Below the pieces are notes generated by a model. The model was not told the origin of the DNA. It was given only the letters and a program-made list of their open reading frames with translations, and made no database searches. Positions 34,007-43,241 of a stretch of 43,701 nucleotides of DNA are shown in pieces. The position numbers and the translations under genes are program-made. Numbering within the stretch: the stretch's first letter is position 1; the number at the start of each line of letters is the position of its first letter. The stretch comes from a virus: positions 1 through 43,701 of IMG/VR virus record IMGVR_UViG_3300022200_003840, one strand, 5' to 3'.

Positions 34007-35772
34007 TAGTTATACTCAGGAACAACGGTAACAACAGCGTCGCTAGAATTCATTAAAAGAATTTGCTCACGAACAGGAATAATATCTAAGCGGTCTGGAG
34101 TAACAGTGACCCTCAACTCAATATCTGCGTATGCTGACGGAGCAAAGTTTTCAATATCAAGTTCGCCTGTAGTGTAATTAATTGTTCCAGCACCTGCAAC
34201 GATATTCACCTTTTGCTTGGACGCATTAAAACGATAGATGTTCACATTACCTTCTTCGTCATCATCGAGATAAGCAAGGAACCCATTGTATGTAAACTGC
34301 GTTGATGTTACTGTTCCAGGACGGACAGGATTGTGGAAATGCAAATGAACCAATTCTGCAGCATTTACATTTGGAACAAATCGTTTCTGCATTCTAAGTG
34401 TTGCGTCATTGTTTAGAATACTTACATCACTGATGTTATCCAGCTCACGAACAAAACGAGAATAGCGAAGGCGATTACCAAATCTTTCAAGATTGCTGGT
34501 TGCCCAAGAACCAATTGTGGAAACAACCAACTGACGAATAGAAGATTCAGATGCCGTTGAATTGGTTTTGTTAAAGTATGTGGTTACATATGGAATGATA
34601 TATGTATAGTCTGCATCAATAACAACAGGGTCAATACCAAGTGGTGTTCTATCCATAATAGAAGCACGAATCTGCGCTTTTCTACTTTCTGTGGCAAATT
34701 CCTCACCATATGGTTTCACTGCAATATACACTTTACCATAAACAGGAGGATCTGCTTGCTCTCCACCAAACGCAACAACTGACTGCAGATCTGCATTTTC
34801 ATTCAACAAAATGCGCTGATAGTCATTATCAACCACCGCTCTGTTCTGAGTCTGATAGGTGCGTGGCGCATTAAACTTAATTGATTCAACGGTTTCAATT
34901 GGTCTGCCACCAAGCGATGCGATGTTCAACGCCAAAGATGCCGCACTATAACTCACACCAATATTTAATGTGTCAATAGAGAATGAAGATGCGCCGTTAG
35001 TTGCATCACCATTACAAACAAGATAGTCAACAATTACAATGTTGCCGTTTTGCAATGCTTTACCCAATGAACCAGAACCAAATATAATCTCATACTTTTG
35101 ATCTGCAGCTTCTTCCAAGAAATACACTGGAGAGGTAGAATAGATCTGATTGATATTTGTCGCACGAGTAAATTCAGTCGTGGTTGTGTCAGCAACAGAC
35201 TCTTGAACACGAACTGTGATGCTTGATGTGTCAACGCCAATATTCGGAATGATGTAACGAACTGGATTGGCAGTGCTTACTGTGAAGCGATGCGTCAGTG
35301 GTTCACCTTCTCTAATCGTGATTGGACGAGTATATGTTCCGCTAGACTCAATCACCGTATATGCTTCAGGTGTCACATAAGTATAGGTCACATCATCAAC
35401 GGTGGTAGTGAATGTTGAGTTCTTTGGAATCGTAAATTGGCTTGTACCAGAAGTGACACCAGTAAATGTGATTTGAACATTTGCGCTTGCACCAATAGCA
35501 GATGTTGGAACATATCCTAATTCTTTTGAACGAGATACAACGGAATCACGCTGTTGCGCAGTATCTAGAAACATCTCATTGGCGAGCATGTTTAGATAAT
35601 ATGCATTGTAGTGTGTGTTGTATGCCAGAACATCTAGCAACACTGCCATCACAGAACCTTCAAAATTATAGTCCTGGAACTGATCTTGAGTGCTCAGGTA
35701 TGTTTTTAGATTATTGCGAATATTCGCATAATCAAGTTCTGTAACTCTCAGATAAGTGTTTGCTGTTGCCAT
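34006..35772 (-). CDS. 6: Baseplate wedge protein gp6 (baseplate J-like)
   Basis: The 588-aa protein begins LRVTELDYANIRNNLKTYLS with FEGSVMAVLLDVLAYNTHYNAYYLNMLANEMFLDTAQ, the highly conserved N-terminus of T4 gp6 and other J-type wedge proteins. The QRDSVVSRSKELGYVP segment follows. T4 gp6 is 660 aa; the shorter length is common in marine phages. gp6 joins wedges into the baseplate ring and holds gp7 and gp25. TAATG joints bind the gene to gp25 before and gp7 after it. Confidence 0.92.
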   Translation of the reverse strand: MATANTYLRVTELDYANIRNNLKTYLSTQDQFQDYNFEGSVMAVLLDVLAYNTHYNAYYLNMLANEMFLDTAQQRDSVVSRSKELGYVPTSAIGASANVQITFTGVTSGTSQFTIPKNSTFTTTVDDVTYTYVTPEAYTVIESSGTYTRPITIREGEPLTHRFTVSTANPVRYIIPNIGVDTSSITVRVQESVADTTTTEFTRATNINQIYSTSPVYFLEEAADQKYEIIFGSGSLGKALQNGNIVIVDYLVCNGDATNGASSFSIDTLNIGVSYSAASLALNIASLGGRPIETVESIKFNAPRTYQTQNRAVVDNDYQRILLNENADLQSVVAFGGEQADPPVYGKVYIAVKPYGEEFATESRKAQIRASIMDRTPLGIDPVVIDADYTYIIPYVTTYFNKTNSTASESSIRQLVVSTIGSWATSNLERFGNRLRYSRFVRELDNISDVSILNNDATLRMQKRFVPNVNAAELVHLHFHNPVRPGTVTSTQFTYNGFLAYLDDDEEGNVNIYRFNASKQKVNIVAGAGTINYTTGELDIENFAPSAYADIELRVTVTPDRLDIIPVREQILLMNSSDAVVTVVPEYN

Positions 35773-36155
35773 TAGCGTACTCGCTCAAGTAATACATCCA
35801 GTACAACTGGAGTTGAATCGTTTCTAACTGTGAACGCCACTGATACCACCAGTGAGTTCAAATCTGGATTGTCGCTGACCAACACACGAAGCACTCGTGC
35901 TCTTGGCTCATAGTTCTTAATCACTTCAAGAACTGCATTTTCCATCTGCTGTTTTGTTGCAGGTGTCCACAGCTCGAACAAATAATTGCGAATAGAGCAT
36001 CCGATGTCAGGTTTGAATGGACGCTCATAAAAATTCGTGAGAATCAAAGACTTCACGGATTGGCGAACAGCATCACGATCGGTCTTGCGTGTAACCGCAC
36101 CAGTCACTGGATGTGCAGTGAACGCAAGGTTTAGATCGCTGAAGATATTTGCCAT
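35772..36155 (-). CDS. 25: Baseplate wedge protein gp25
   Basis: The 127-aa protein has the gp25 fold: NIFSDLNLAFTAHPVTGAV, the ILTNFYERPFKPDIGC segment and the conserved EPR motif (NYEPRARVLRV). The length is close to T4 gp25 (132 aa). gp25 is the small wedge protein at the baseplate-sheath junction that starts sheath assembly. The gene lies before gp6 as in T4. Confidence 0.93.
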   Translation of the reverse strand: MANIFSDLNLAFTAHPVTGAVTRKTDRDAVRQSVKSLILTNFYERPFKPDIGCSIRNYLFELWTPATKQQMENAVLEVIKNYEPRARVLRVLVSDNPDLNSLVVSVAFTVRNDSTPVVLDVLLERVR

Positions 36156-36162
36156 GTACTAT

Positions 36163-36336
36163 TTAGTTTCCGTTCTTTGAGTTTTGAATCTCTGCTCTGC
36201 GGTCTTTACACAGTTTAGAGATCTCAGCTAGTGCCTTTCTTGCTCTTGTTCCTGCTGACTTATTTCCTTTTTCAAACTTTTCACTCTCAAAAGTATAAGT
36301 CTCAAACAAATTAACCAAACTATCATGTATATTCAT
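36163..36336 (-). CDS. Small basic protein (histone-H1-like), 57 aa
   Basis: The 57-aa frame (MNIHDSLVNLFETYTFESEK, then EKGNKSAGTRARKALAEIS and KLCKDRRAEIQNS) matches the small 'GNKAAGTRARKAL' proteins common in T4-like aquatic phages and sometimes called histone-H1-like. Lys/Arg-rich, no membrane segment. The late promoter at 36421-36428 lies 85 bp upstream and an AAGGGA site precedes the ATG. It may bind nucleic acid; unproven. Confidence 0.65.
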   Translation of the reverse strand: MNIHDSLVNLFETYTFESEKFEKGNKSAGTRARKALAEISKLCKDRRAEIQNSKNGN

Positions 36337-36420
36337 AAAAAATCCCTTGACTTATTGTTTCAAAGTCAGTATAATCAGGATGTCGCCTTTAAGGAAAGAT
36401 ATTCTTATTGCTCTTCGAAC

Positions 36421-36428
36421 TATTTATA
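36421..36428 (-). promoter_or_regulatory. T4-type late promoter of the baseplate wedge genes
   Basis: An exact TATAAATA on the minus strand lies just after the stop of the Cys-repeat protein gene. It should drive the small basic protein, gp25, gp6, gp7-like and gp8-like genes. Confidence 0.75.
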
Positions 36429-36429
36429 C

Positions 36430-38655
36430 TCATTCGCCAGGACGAACAATTCGAAGCGTTTCCACTCTACCATCTGTTCCCACTCTATATTCTTTCGCAG
36501 TACCTGTTGGCGCATAATATGCACGCCAAACAATTTCTTTATTCGCTGTAAGAGCAGATTCAACTTTATCCAAAGACTCTTGATCTGAGAAGTCGAAATA
36601 CTCTTTAGTTGCTTTATACACAAAGACCCCAATGTTTCCATCATAACTCCAAACTTTTGAATCATAGCAAACAGTTTGTGGTGACTTATAAGAACCCAAT
36701 CCGCTCTGACATACCTTTCCGCTTGGAACTGTTGTTACCTCAAAAGTCCTACCATCAAATGTTTCAATTGTAGTTCCGCTGCGACCACTTCTAGTGAATT
36801 CATAAGTGCCTTTGCTCTTAATTGCTTGTTCAACACCTTTTAATTGTTCTTGACTTACAATGTTAGGTAAGAAATTTCCTGTTGGAACATGTTTCCAAGA
36901 ACCTGCGCTGGTGTATTCAAATACAGCCTGATCGAAACAAACCCGATTGCGAGAACTTGCAACAGTAACGCATTTCTCGCCAGTAGGTGGTTCTGGTTGT
37001 TCGCCAATTTCTTCTTTGGTGGTTGTATCTGGAATTAATGTTGGCGGTGCAGCAGTAACTTGACTTCCTACCGTCTGCACGGCAGGAGTTTCTGCCTCAA
37101 CCTGAATCTTAGTTGCTGCTTTATTTTCAGTGCTCTTATTATACTTAACATAGCTATCTTTCAAGAACTTAATCCAGCCTTGTTCACCAGCATACTCTGT
37201 GCCATACCTTTTGTTTATTGATCTTTCAGATTCTGAATATATTTTAACCAAAGTTGGCCAAAGTTTATCAACCTTTTGGTCTATCGTCGTAGTAGAGACT
37301 TCTTTGTTTTTTGCTTTTGCACTGGCAACTTGCCATTCTTTCCAACGAATGGTTGCTTCTTTCTTATCAATTGTTAGTGGGTTTGCCCACAGCCACTGAT
37401 ACTTACTGGTGATGTAATCATCAACACTGCCCTTTCCTGCCTTTCTGTAAAGCATCTCTCGATAAATCCAAAGATACATAATAGCGTATCTTGTTTCATC
37501 AATACCATATTTGATGGATGTTTTGATTGCTGTATCTTTTAATGATTTCTGTGTCATAGCTTCAGCAACCTGCGCACCACCAAATGTCTTTTTGTTTTCT
37601 GTTTTTGTAACTGGCGCAGGCGGTGGTGCAGCAGGAACAACAGTTGGTGGTGATGGTTCTTTTGGCAACACATCTGCTTTCTTTATGATTGATGCAATGC
37701 CTGTTTGAGGATCTGTCTCTTCAACATCCTTAACCTCAACATTATCGATGGCATTACACATCGTTTCTTTAGAGATCTTAGGTAATCCATCGCCACCAAA
37801 AAAGTTTGGAATCTCTGGTGCTGGACCAACTTCACATACCCAAGAACCACCAGCTTCTCTGCATTCATCTTCTGTACTTGCTGCGCCAACCCCACCAACA
37901 CAATTACAAATAAGTGTCATCTCTCCTGGCTTGGGAAATGATGGGATTTCTGTGCTTGATAATGCACCACTTAAACCATCAAATGCTCCACTCAATCCGC
38001 CACTAACACTAGAGGCTGAATCTCCAAAGAAACTTGACAGCGAACCAATACCACCTTGAATTTGAGAAACAAATCCTTCATCTAAATCTGCTTGCAGAAC
38101 TTCTTCAGTACAAACCCAAGATCCACCAGAATCTAAACATTCATCTTCAGTAGAAGCAAGGGGATCTCCGCCAACGCAATTGCAGCTAAGAACGGTGTCT
38201 CCTGCTTTTGGTAATGGAGGCATTTGGAAATTCTCAAAGAAATCTCCCATCGCTGGTGATATTGTTTTGATTTTATCGTTCAGATCTGGAACTAGCCCAC
38301 CAAACTTTTCTTTGATGCTCTGCACGCCTGATGCAAAGTTTGCAGGAGAAGCATTATTGAGGGCAAGAAGTTCTTCTTGTAAATTGTAATTCTCTACTTC
38401 CTTACATTCCCAAACACCACCAGTTGCTAAACAAGATTCTTCATCAAATGAAAGTGGGTCACCACCAACACAATTACAAACTGTTGCTGGTCCAGTTGCA
38501 CCAGAAGTCAATCCAGAAAATCCTTCGTTCATTTTCTTTTGGATGTCTTCCATACTACCAAGACCTGACAGTCCCTCGGTCATCTTAGATTTAAGATCCG
38601 CTTTACTGTCAGTAATCTTTTTTAGATCAGGATTTTGTAAATCGCAAATTGCCAT
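36430..38655 (-). CDS. Large virion protein with three Cys-rich repeats
   Basis: The 741-aa protein carries three 25-residue units with identical Cys spacing (C-x-C-x12-C-x8-C) at residues 60-84, 158-182 and 250-274, reading CNCVGGDPL...EECL..GG.W.C. Gly/Ser-rich linkers separate them. A Pro/Ala stretch (about 340-360) leads to a helical domain (380-510) and a beta-rich C-terminus (about 570-741) with two similar VCFD/VCYD segments. The place between gp5 and gp25 marks it as a tail or baseplate protein. Twelve regularly spaced Cys suggest disulfides or metal binding, as in host-wall-touching parts. No family recognised. Confidence 0.65.
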   Translation of the reverse strand: MAICDLQNPDLKKITDSKADLKSKMTEGLSGLGSMEDIQKKMNEGFSGLTSGATGPATVCNCVGGDPLSFDEESCLATGGVWECKEVENYNLQEELLALNNASPANFASGVQSIKEKFGGLVPDLNDKIKTISPAMGDFFENFQMPPLPKAGDTVLSCNCVGGDPLASTEDECLDSGGSWVCTEEVLQADLDEGFVSQIQGGIGSLSSFFGDSASSVSGGLSGAFDGLSGALSSTEIPSFPKPGEMTLICNCVGGVGAASTEDECREAGGSWVCEVGPAPEIPNFFGGDGLPKISKETMCNAIDNVEVKDVEETDPQTGIASIIKKADVLPKEPSPPTVVPAAPPPAPVTKTENKKTFGGAQVAEAMTQKSLKDTAIKTSIKYGIDETRYAIMYLWIYREMLYRKAGKGSVDDYITSKYQWLWANPLTIDKKEATIRWKEWQVASAKAKNKEVSTTTIDQKVDKLWPTLVKIYSESERSINKRYGTEYAGEQGWIKFLKDSYVKYNKSTENKAATKIQVEAETPAVQTVGSQVTAAPPTLIPDTTTKEEIGEQPEPPTGEKCVTVASSRNRVCFDQAVFEYTSAGSWKHVPTGNFLPNIVSQEQLKGVEQAIKSKGTYEFTRSGRSGTTIETFDGRTFEVTTVPSGKVCQSGLGSYKSPQTVCYDSKVWSYDGNIGVFVYKATKEYFDFSDQESLDKVESALTANKEIVWRAYYAPTGTAKEYRVGTDGRVETLRIVRPGE
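37834..38478 (-). repeat. Three 25-residue Cys repeats (coding)
   Basis: Units at 38478-38404, 38184-38110 and 37908-37834 encode CNCVGG...C...GG.W.C with conserved spacing. They are separated by non-repeated DNA, so the duplication is old and held by selection on the Cys and Gly/Trp positions. Confidence 0.8.
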
Positions 38656-38667
38656 TCAATCAATCTC

Positions 38668-40005
38668 TTAATTTGGAGTAGATGTTTCTGCGCCAGAAAT
38701 ACCAGCTGGGTCAGTATGTGTGTGGCTAACATGGGAAATCCCAGCAACAACAATATCGCCAGCAGTGTATGTTTGAGCTGATGTTGCTGCCGTTTCAGTT
38801 TTTGTTCCTGTTACAGTAACTGTTTGATTCGCTGCTGTCTGAATTGTCATATTACCCTTTGATGTTACATAGTGAACGCCAAGGTTTGTTAATTTATAAT
38901 CGCCAGTTGCAAAGAACTGAGTATTACCAAATGTTGTCAGCGCAAAGTCTTCATTGACTGTTAGTGTATAATCTTTTTGTACCACAAGAACTTTTTCGCC
39001 AGTAGCAACCTGTTCTACACTATCACCTTTGATTAGTGTGAGGAAATCATTCTGTCCAATGTTAGTTGCTCTTGTCTTACCAATCTCCGTTTCAAGATTG
39101 AAATTGACTTTTCGTTGCCAAGACTTCTTACAATCAAACGACACATCACCTTCAACTTCTAAATGATAGTTGCCTTTGATTAATTCTCGTTTGTCACCTT
39201 CAACAGTTACATTATAGTCGCCGCTGATGTACACATTATTGTCACGCAGCAACAACTCGTAATTGTCACCAATAACCTTTACTGTTTTCGTTCCATCAAC
39301 AACAACCTCTTCATATGTGCCAGAAGGATGATAGCGATGGTATCTTTCAGAACCTTCAGTATCATCAATCTCAATGAGATGTCCGTTTTCTGTCTCATAT
39401 ACATGATTGTGTGGATACAAAGAAAGCGAATTATCCGCTGCTGGTTTCTCTTGCCATGTGTACAGTGTGTAGTATGACGATGCACGATCAGGAGCAACCG
39501 ATGTAATCTTTGGAGGGCGAGCAGTTGGATATTGAATTGCCTCGCCGTCATCATTCACACGACCTGCGTTCTTAGCAATTCTTGCTGGGTGTTCTTCACA
39601 AGTTGCTGCTCTTGCTGCAATGTTTGTGTCAGGAATACCTGGAACTCTTGGGAACACACCAAACGGATCATTAAACCCAGTAAATGGATCTGGTTCGTCA
39701 ACTGGAACACCTGGAATTGTTCCAAAGATAACTGGCTCTTGCGCACGCTCGCCGTCCATGAAGAACCCAACAACCCAGCTTCCTTCTACAATACCAGTTG
39801 GCGAGTGTCCAATACCAGATACAGAAGCAGATTGAATTCCATTGATAGGAACTGCCCACGGGAGCATATCTGTTGGAATTTGACCTTTATCTTCAGAGTG
39901 GAAACCAAATGCACGCACACGAACACGACCCATTTGTACTGGATCGTTTCTATCCTCTACGACTCCGACAAACCAGACGAAGTCTTTACCCATGAAGTTG
40001 CGCAT
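38668..40005 (-). CDS. 5: Central spike gp5-like, without lysozyme domain
   Basis: The 445-aa protein has the N-terminal OB domain of tail spikes (VWFVGVVEDRNDPVQMGRVRVRAFG, GSWVVGFFMDGERAQEPVIFG). A region without lysozyme motifs follows, and then a C-terminal triple beta-helix (about 220-420: GDNYELLLRDNNVYISGDYNVTVEGD). T4 gp5 (575 aa) has a lysozyme in between; marine relatives lack it. The tip carries H428-T-H430, the HxH pattern that binds iron in the P2 gpV and phi92 gp138 tips. The start overlaps the small gene before it (TAATG). It pierces the outer membrane. Confidence 0.85.
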   Translation of the reverse strand: MRNFMGKDFVWFVGVVEDRNDPVQMGRVRVRAFGFHSEDKGQIPTDMLPWAVPINGIQSASVSGIGHSPTGIVEGSWVVGFFMDGERAQEPVIFGTIPGVPVDEPDPFTGFNDPFGVFPRVPGIPDTNIAARAATCEEHPARIAKNAGRVNDDGEAIQYPTARPPKITSVAPDRASSYYTLYTWQEKPAADNSLSLYPHNHVYETENGHLIEIDDTEGSERYHRYHPSGTYEEVVVDGTKTVKVIGDNYELLLRDNNVYISGDYNVTVEGDKRELIKGNYHLEVEGDVSFDCKKSWQRKVNFNLETEIGKTRATNIGQNDFLTLIKGDSVEQVATGEKVLVVQKDYTLTVNEDFALTTFGNTQFFATGDYKLTNLGVHYVTSKGNMTIQTAANQTVTVTGTKTETAATSAQTYTAGDIVVAGISHVSHTHTDPAGISGAETSTPN

Positions 40006-40151
40006 TATTCGCTCGTCTTATTCTCTGTGTTTGCTGTCACTGGAATCTTGTTTTCTGGCTCAACAATTTCTTGCAGAAACACACCTTCTTTAATTTCTTT
40101 TGCTTTAAATGGTTTGAAAAAATTCACCACTTCATCTAAAAATTCAGCCAT
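40005..40151 (-). CDS. Small protein between hub and spike genes, 48 aa
   Basis: The 48-codon frame (MAEFLDEVVNFFKPFKAKEI, then EGVFLQEIVEPENKIPV) lies between the gp27-like gene (one base apart) and the spike gene, with which it shares a TAATG joint. It is acidic at the start and has no membrane segment or Cys. The tight joints suggest a translated gene. Family not recognised. Confidence 0.5.
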   Translation of the reverse strand: MAEFLDEVVNFFKPFKAKEIKEGVFLQEIVEPENKIPVTANTENKTSE

Positions 40152-40152
40152 G

Positions 40153-41469
40153 TTAACTCTCCTGAATCTGTGTATCTTTCACGCATTCGAATACAGTAAC
40201 GAATCTACTTTCTGCACCAACATTAGTAAATTTATTTCTGAGCTTTGTAATTATATATTTCCCCGACAATTCTTTGTCGAGCTTAGTGTCTTTTGAATCA
40301 AACAGCCCATCTTTGATAGGGAATTTTAGCAGAACCGTATCACCAACATTTAATGCGGTTGTTCCAGGAACAACAACAGACAAGATATTATGCATGATGT
40401 GTTCGGTGTACGATCTTCTGGAACCAATAATCCCATCAATTCTTTTTGGAAGATGATTCTCGTCTTTAAATATTTGGCAGCTGCAGTCATGTCCCTGTCG
40501 TGTAGTCATTAATGTGACATTTACATCAGGGTTTGCGCTACCTTTTTGTTTGTATGGTTGCAGCTTCTTAAACTTATCAAATGATTTTTGATAATCAAAG
40601 ACCTTTACAGACTTGGTCTTTTTAAGAACATCAAGTCTGATTGTTTTAGATGCAAACAATCCTGCTTTTGCACTCTCAAGAATATTGTTTTCTTTCTTAA
40701 CATTATATGAGATGATCTTTCTTTGGTCACGATCAGCTTCATTGGTATTAAACTCAGTGTAGTAATACTCCATAACAGGAGTGCTTTCAACCAGAGTGCT
40801 TAGATTCCAGAAGTTGAATCCATAATAGTTCTCATAGAACAGATACTGAGGAATGTGATCCTTTGAGTCTGCTTCGTTTGAGAAAAATTCAAGCGTGTCA
40901 TCTACAGAAAGATTAGGAATGATGAAACGATGCTTTCCCGATGTTTCTTCTACAACAATTGTCTTTTCGATCAGTGTTTTGAAGTCTTTTAGAATGCTAG
41001 AATAGACATCTCTTACTGTTCTGGTATACAAATATTCTCTGGTGACACTATCCACCATCTTTGAGATTTCATTTCCTTGTGATCCACCATATGCTCTAGA
41101 GATTTTTCTGGTGAATGATTCAAATGCTTCAAGACTGATGCCAGAAAGAATATAAACTTCTGTTGAATCGCTTTCTTTTGTTCTTGCTTTTCTCTCGTAC
41201 ATAGAGAAACAATTTACAATAATCGGATTATTTTCCGAGTAGTATTGCATGAGCAACAATTCACCACCAGTTAGACCACCGTTAAGGTTATCTTCTTCAT
41301 TCGATGGGATGCCACGACTGATAGAGATAGAGTCTTTCATTACAATTTCGCAAGTCATGTAATGGCTGAAAAGATCCTGAAACACATTCACTTCCACCAC
41401 CAGATCGGTGATGTCAAATGGTTGTCCTGCCGTTGGAATCAGGAGCAGCTTTTCAAACTTTGCCTTCAT
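40153..41469 (-). CDS. 27: Baseplate hub protein gp27-like
   Basis: The 438-aa protein (T4 gp27 is 391 aa) has a hub-type layout: VVEVNVFQDLFSHYMTCEIVMKDS at the start and RTKESDSTEVYILSGISLEAFE, as in the beta-barrel of tail hubs. GGSQGNEISKMV and DDTLEFFSNEADSK lie in the middle, and LNVGDTVLLKFPI and GKYIITKLRNKF at the end. gp27 trimers bind the spike gp5 and join it to the tube. The order gp53, gp27, gp5 supports it. Direct likeness to T4 gp27 is low, so the call is partly positional. Confidence 0.75.
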   Translation of the reverse strand: MKAKFEKLLLIPTAGQPFDITDLVVEVNVFQDLFSHYMTCEIVMKDSISISRGIPSNEEDNLNGGLTGGELLLMQYYSENNPIIVNCFSMYERKARTKESDSTEVYILSGISLEAFESFTRKISRAYGGSQGNEISKMVDSVTREYLYTRTVRDVYSSILKDFKTLIEKTIVVEETSGKHRFIIPNLSVDDTLEFFSNEADSKDHIPQYLFYENYYGFNFWNLSTLVESTPVMEYYYTEFNTNEADRDQRKIISYNVKKENNILESAKAGLFASKTIRLDVLKKTKSVKVFDYQKSFDKFKKLQPYKQKGSANPDVNVTLMTTRQGHDCSCQIFKDENHLPKRIDGIIGSRRSYTEHIMHNILSVVVPGTTALNVGDTVLLKFPIKDGLFDSKDTKLDKELSGKYIITKLRNKFTNVGAESRFVTVFECVKDTQIQES

Positions 41470-42044
41470 TAAATACCATTCCTAAGAATATTCTTCACTT
41501 CATCTCTAACTTGTGGTAGATATCTTTTATCAAGGATTTTGATATGGCGTTTTTCTTCATTAAGTTCCAACTCAACATCAAAGCAAGAAGGTGCTTCTCT
41601 TTCACTCTCACCAAGACTATTATATGTCGTCTGATCAACACGAACATATCTTTGTGGAATGATTGTGCCATCAAACTTAACAATCTTTTCTGAAAGAATT
41701 TTTCTGTAATGGTCAACCTGCGCTTGCGCTGCAGCAATGCTACCATATTTGCCTATGATGAAATCATTAAATTCTTGGTTGAACAATGGCCAACCAAAGA
41801 TTGGATCATGAATTTCATTAAACATCAAAACAACCCAAGCGTAACCGCTGTCGCCATAATACTTGGCAGCGATTGTATCTGGTCTGTCTCCAGCCTGAAT
41901 GCTGTATTCGTGGAACACACCAAGATTGTTTTTCACCGAACTTTCAACTTTAAACCTACGAAGAATGTTGGTGAGAAAAACCTGCTGACCTTTATTGGTC
42001 AGATCGTGTGGCGTCAGAGGAAAGAATTGGAAATACTTAGACAT
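41469..42044 (-). CDS. 53: Baseplate wedge protein gp53
   Basis: The 191-aa protein (T4 gp53 is 196 aa) has the LysM-like core EYSIQAGDRPDTIAAKYYGDSGYAWVVLMFN (residues 46-76) and the conserved NEIHDPIFGWPL segment that follows. gp53 links neighbouring wedges in the inner baseplate. It has one-base overlaps with its neighbours on both sides. Confidence 0.9.
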   Translation of the reverse strand: MSKYFQFFPLTPHDLTNKGQQVFLTNILRRFKVESSVKNNLGVFHEYSIQAGDRPDTIAAKYYGDSGYAWVVLMFNEIHDPIFGWPLFNQEFNDFIIGKYGSIAAAQAQVDHYRKILSEKIVKFDGTIIPQRYVRVDQTTYNSLGESEREAPSCFDVELELNEEKRHIKILDKRYLPQVRDEVKNILRNGI

Positions 42045-43195
42045 TAACCGAACTCGCCTTTAGATGTGAACCCTTCATATCCAGGTGGAATGTAGTTTGT
42101 TGGCGTATATGGTTTCTCTGGCTCTGGTGTGCCAGTATTAACATCCGCTTCGATATTTTCTTTCGTAAGAATTTGTGTTTCTTGAAACTGCATGCTGATG
42201 TCAACAACCAAAGGAGCATTTGTTCCTTCAAAAAACGCAGGACCAGTGTCGCCGTTATATGAGACAGAAACATTCTTAAGAACACATGGCTTAAATCTGA
42301 ACAATTGATCTTGTAGCGGTTGAGAGAATTGGATCTCAAATTCATTTGGATAGGTGAAACCACTATTAGATACACCGAAGTAAGATGGGAGCATATTCGT
42401 TTGAAACGCACGAACAATCTGCTTAATTTGTTCAGATTCATTTGGGTTTCTTGCAATTAACTTATACGCAAACCCAAACTCACGAAACGAAACATTTTCG
42501 AACAATGTTGCCATTCTTGGATTTAGTGCAGCACCTTCAGAATAGAACAATCCCTGCCCATATTTAACTGCAGCTGCAGCACCAGTAAGCTGACCAAGTC
42601 CCATCTTACTCAATGCTCCAATAGTTCCAGCACCGATAGCGAGGTTTGTTATTGCTTGCAATGGATCTTTTACTGCTTCTTCAGCAATACTATCAATTAA
42701 TCCACCAGCATTTCCCATTGCTCTCTTAAGAGCTTGACCACCAAATTTTTTGGTAGCATTAGAAATATCTGTGTACAATTGTTCTGCAGAAATCTGTCCT
42801 GCACCAAGCCCACCCAATGCACCAAGATTTGTATTGTTGTAATTTACAGTACGATCGTCACGAAGGTTGACAGGGATTGGCAGTACGATAGTTTGTAAAA
42901 CTTTGGATTTGGTCAACGCATTATTCAGATCTGTATTCTGAGAGAATCTAGATCTGATATTAAATAACATGTAGTGAATGTTATCCAAGTCGCTTGGATA
43001 TTGCAATGTCTCGGCAGTTGTCGATGCATACAGTTCCTTCAGTTCGCTATTTGGACGCTGAGCAATCTTATCTTTTTGATTGAGGCTATTGAAAGTGCCG
43101 CCGACAGAGAACTTACCATCTAGTAAGCCACCGACATTCAGCCCATTACCTGCTCCGCCAAATGTGCTTTTAAGACCACCGAGATTAAATGCCAT
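42044..43195 (-). CDS. 48: Baseplate tail-tube cap protein (gp48/gp54-type)
   Basis: The 383-aa protein has a Gly-rich N-terminus, a hydrophobic helical middle (about 160-215) and a tube-like C-terminal part: FAYKLIARNPNESEQIKQIVRAF, then YPNEFEIQF and CVLKNVSVSYNGDTGPAFF. This is how cap proteins in T4-like phages join baseplate and tail tube. T4 gp48 has 364 aa and gp54 320; the length favours gp48 but both are possible. An exact late promoter lies 31 bp before ATG 43195. Confidence 0.75.
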   Translation of the reverse strand: MAFNLGGLKSTFGGAGNGLNVGGLLDGKFSVGGTFNSLNQKDKIAQRPNSELKELYASTTAETLQYPSDLDNIHYMLFNIRSRFSQNTDLNNALTKSKVLQTIVLPIPVNLRDDRTVNYNNTNLGALGGLGAGQISAEQLYTDISNATKKFGGQALKRAMGNAGGLIDSIAEEAVKDPLQAITNLAIGAGTIGALSKMGLGQLTGAAAAVKYGQGLFYSEGAALNPRMATLFENVSFREFGFAYKLIARNPNESEQIKQIVRAFQTNMLPSYFGVSNSGFTYPNEFEIQFSQPLQDQLFRFKPCVLKNVSVSYNGDTGPAFFEGTNAPLVVDISMQFQETQILTKENIEADVNTGTPEPEKPYTPTNYIPPGYEGFTSKGEFG

Positions 43196-43225
43196 AGGAA
43201 TTCCCTATATAGAATTGTTTTAGTC

Positions 43226-43233
43226 TATTTATA
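43226..43233 (-). promoter_or_regulatory. T4-type late promoter of the hub genes
   Basis: An exact TATAAATA on the minus strand lies 31 bp before the tube-cap gene. It lies in the 46-bp gap between two divergent genes. Confidence 0.75.
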
Positions 43234-43241
43234 CGAGTGCA

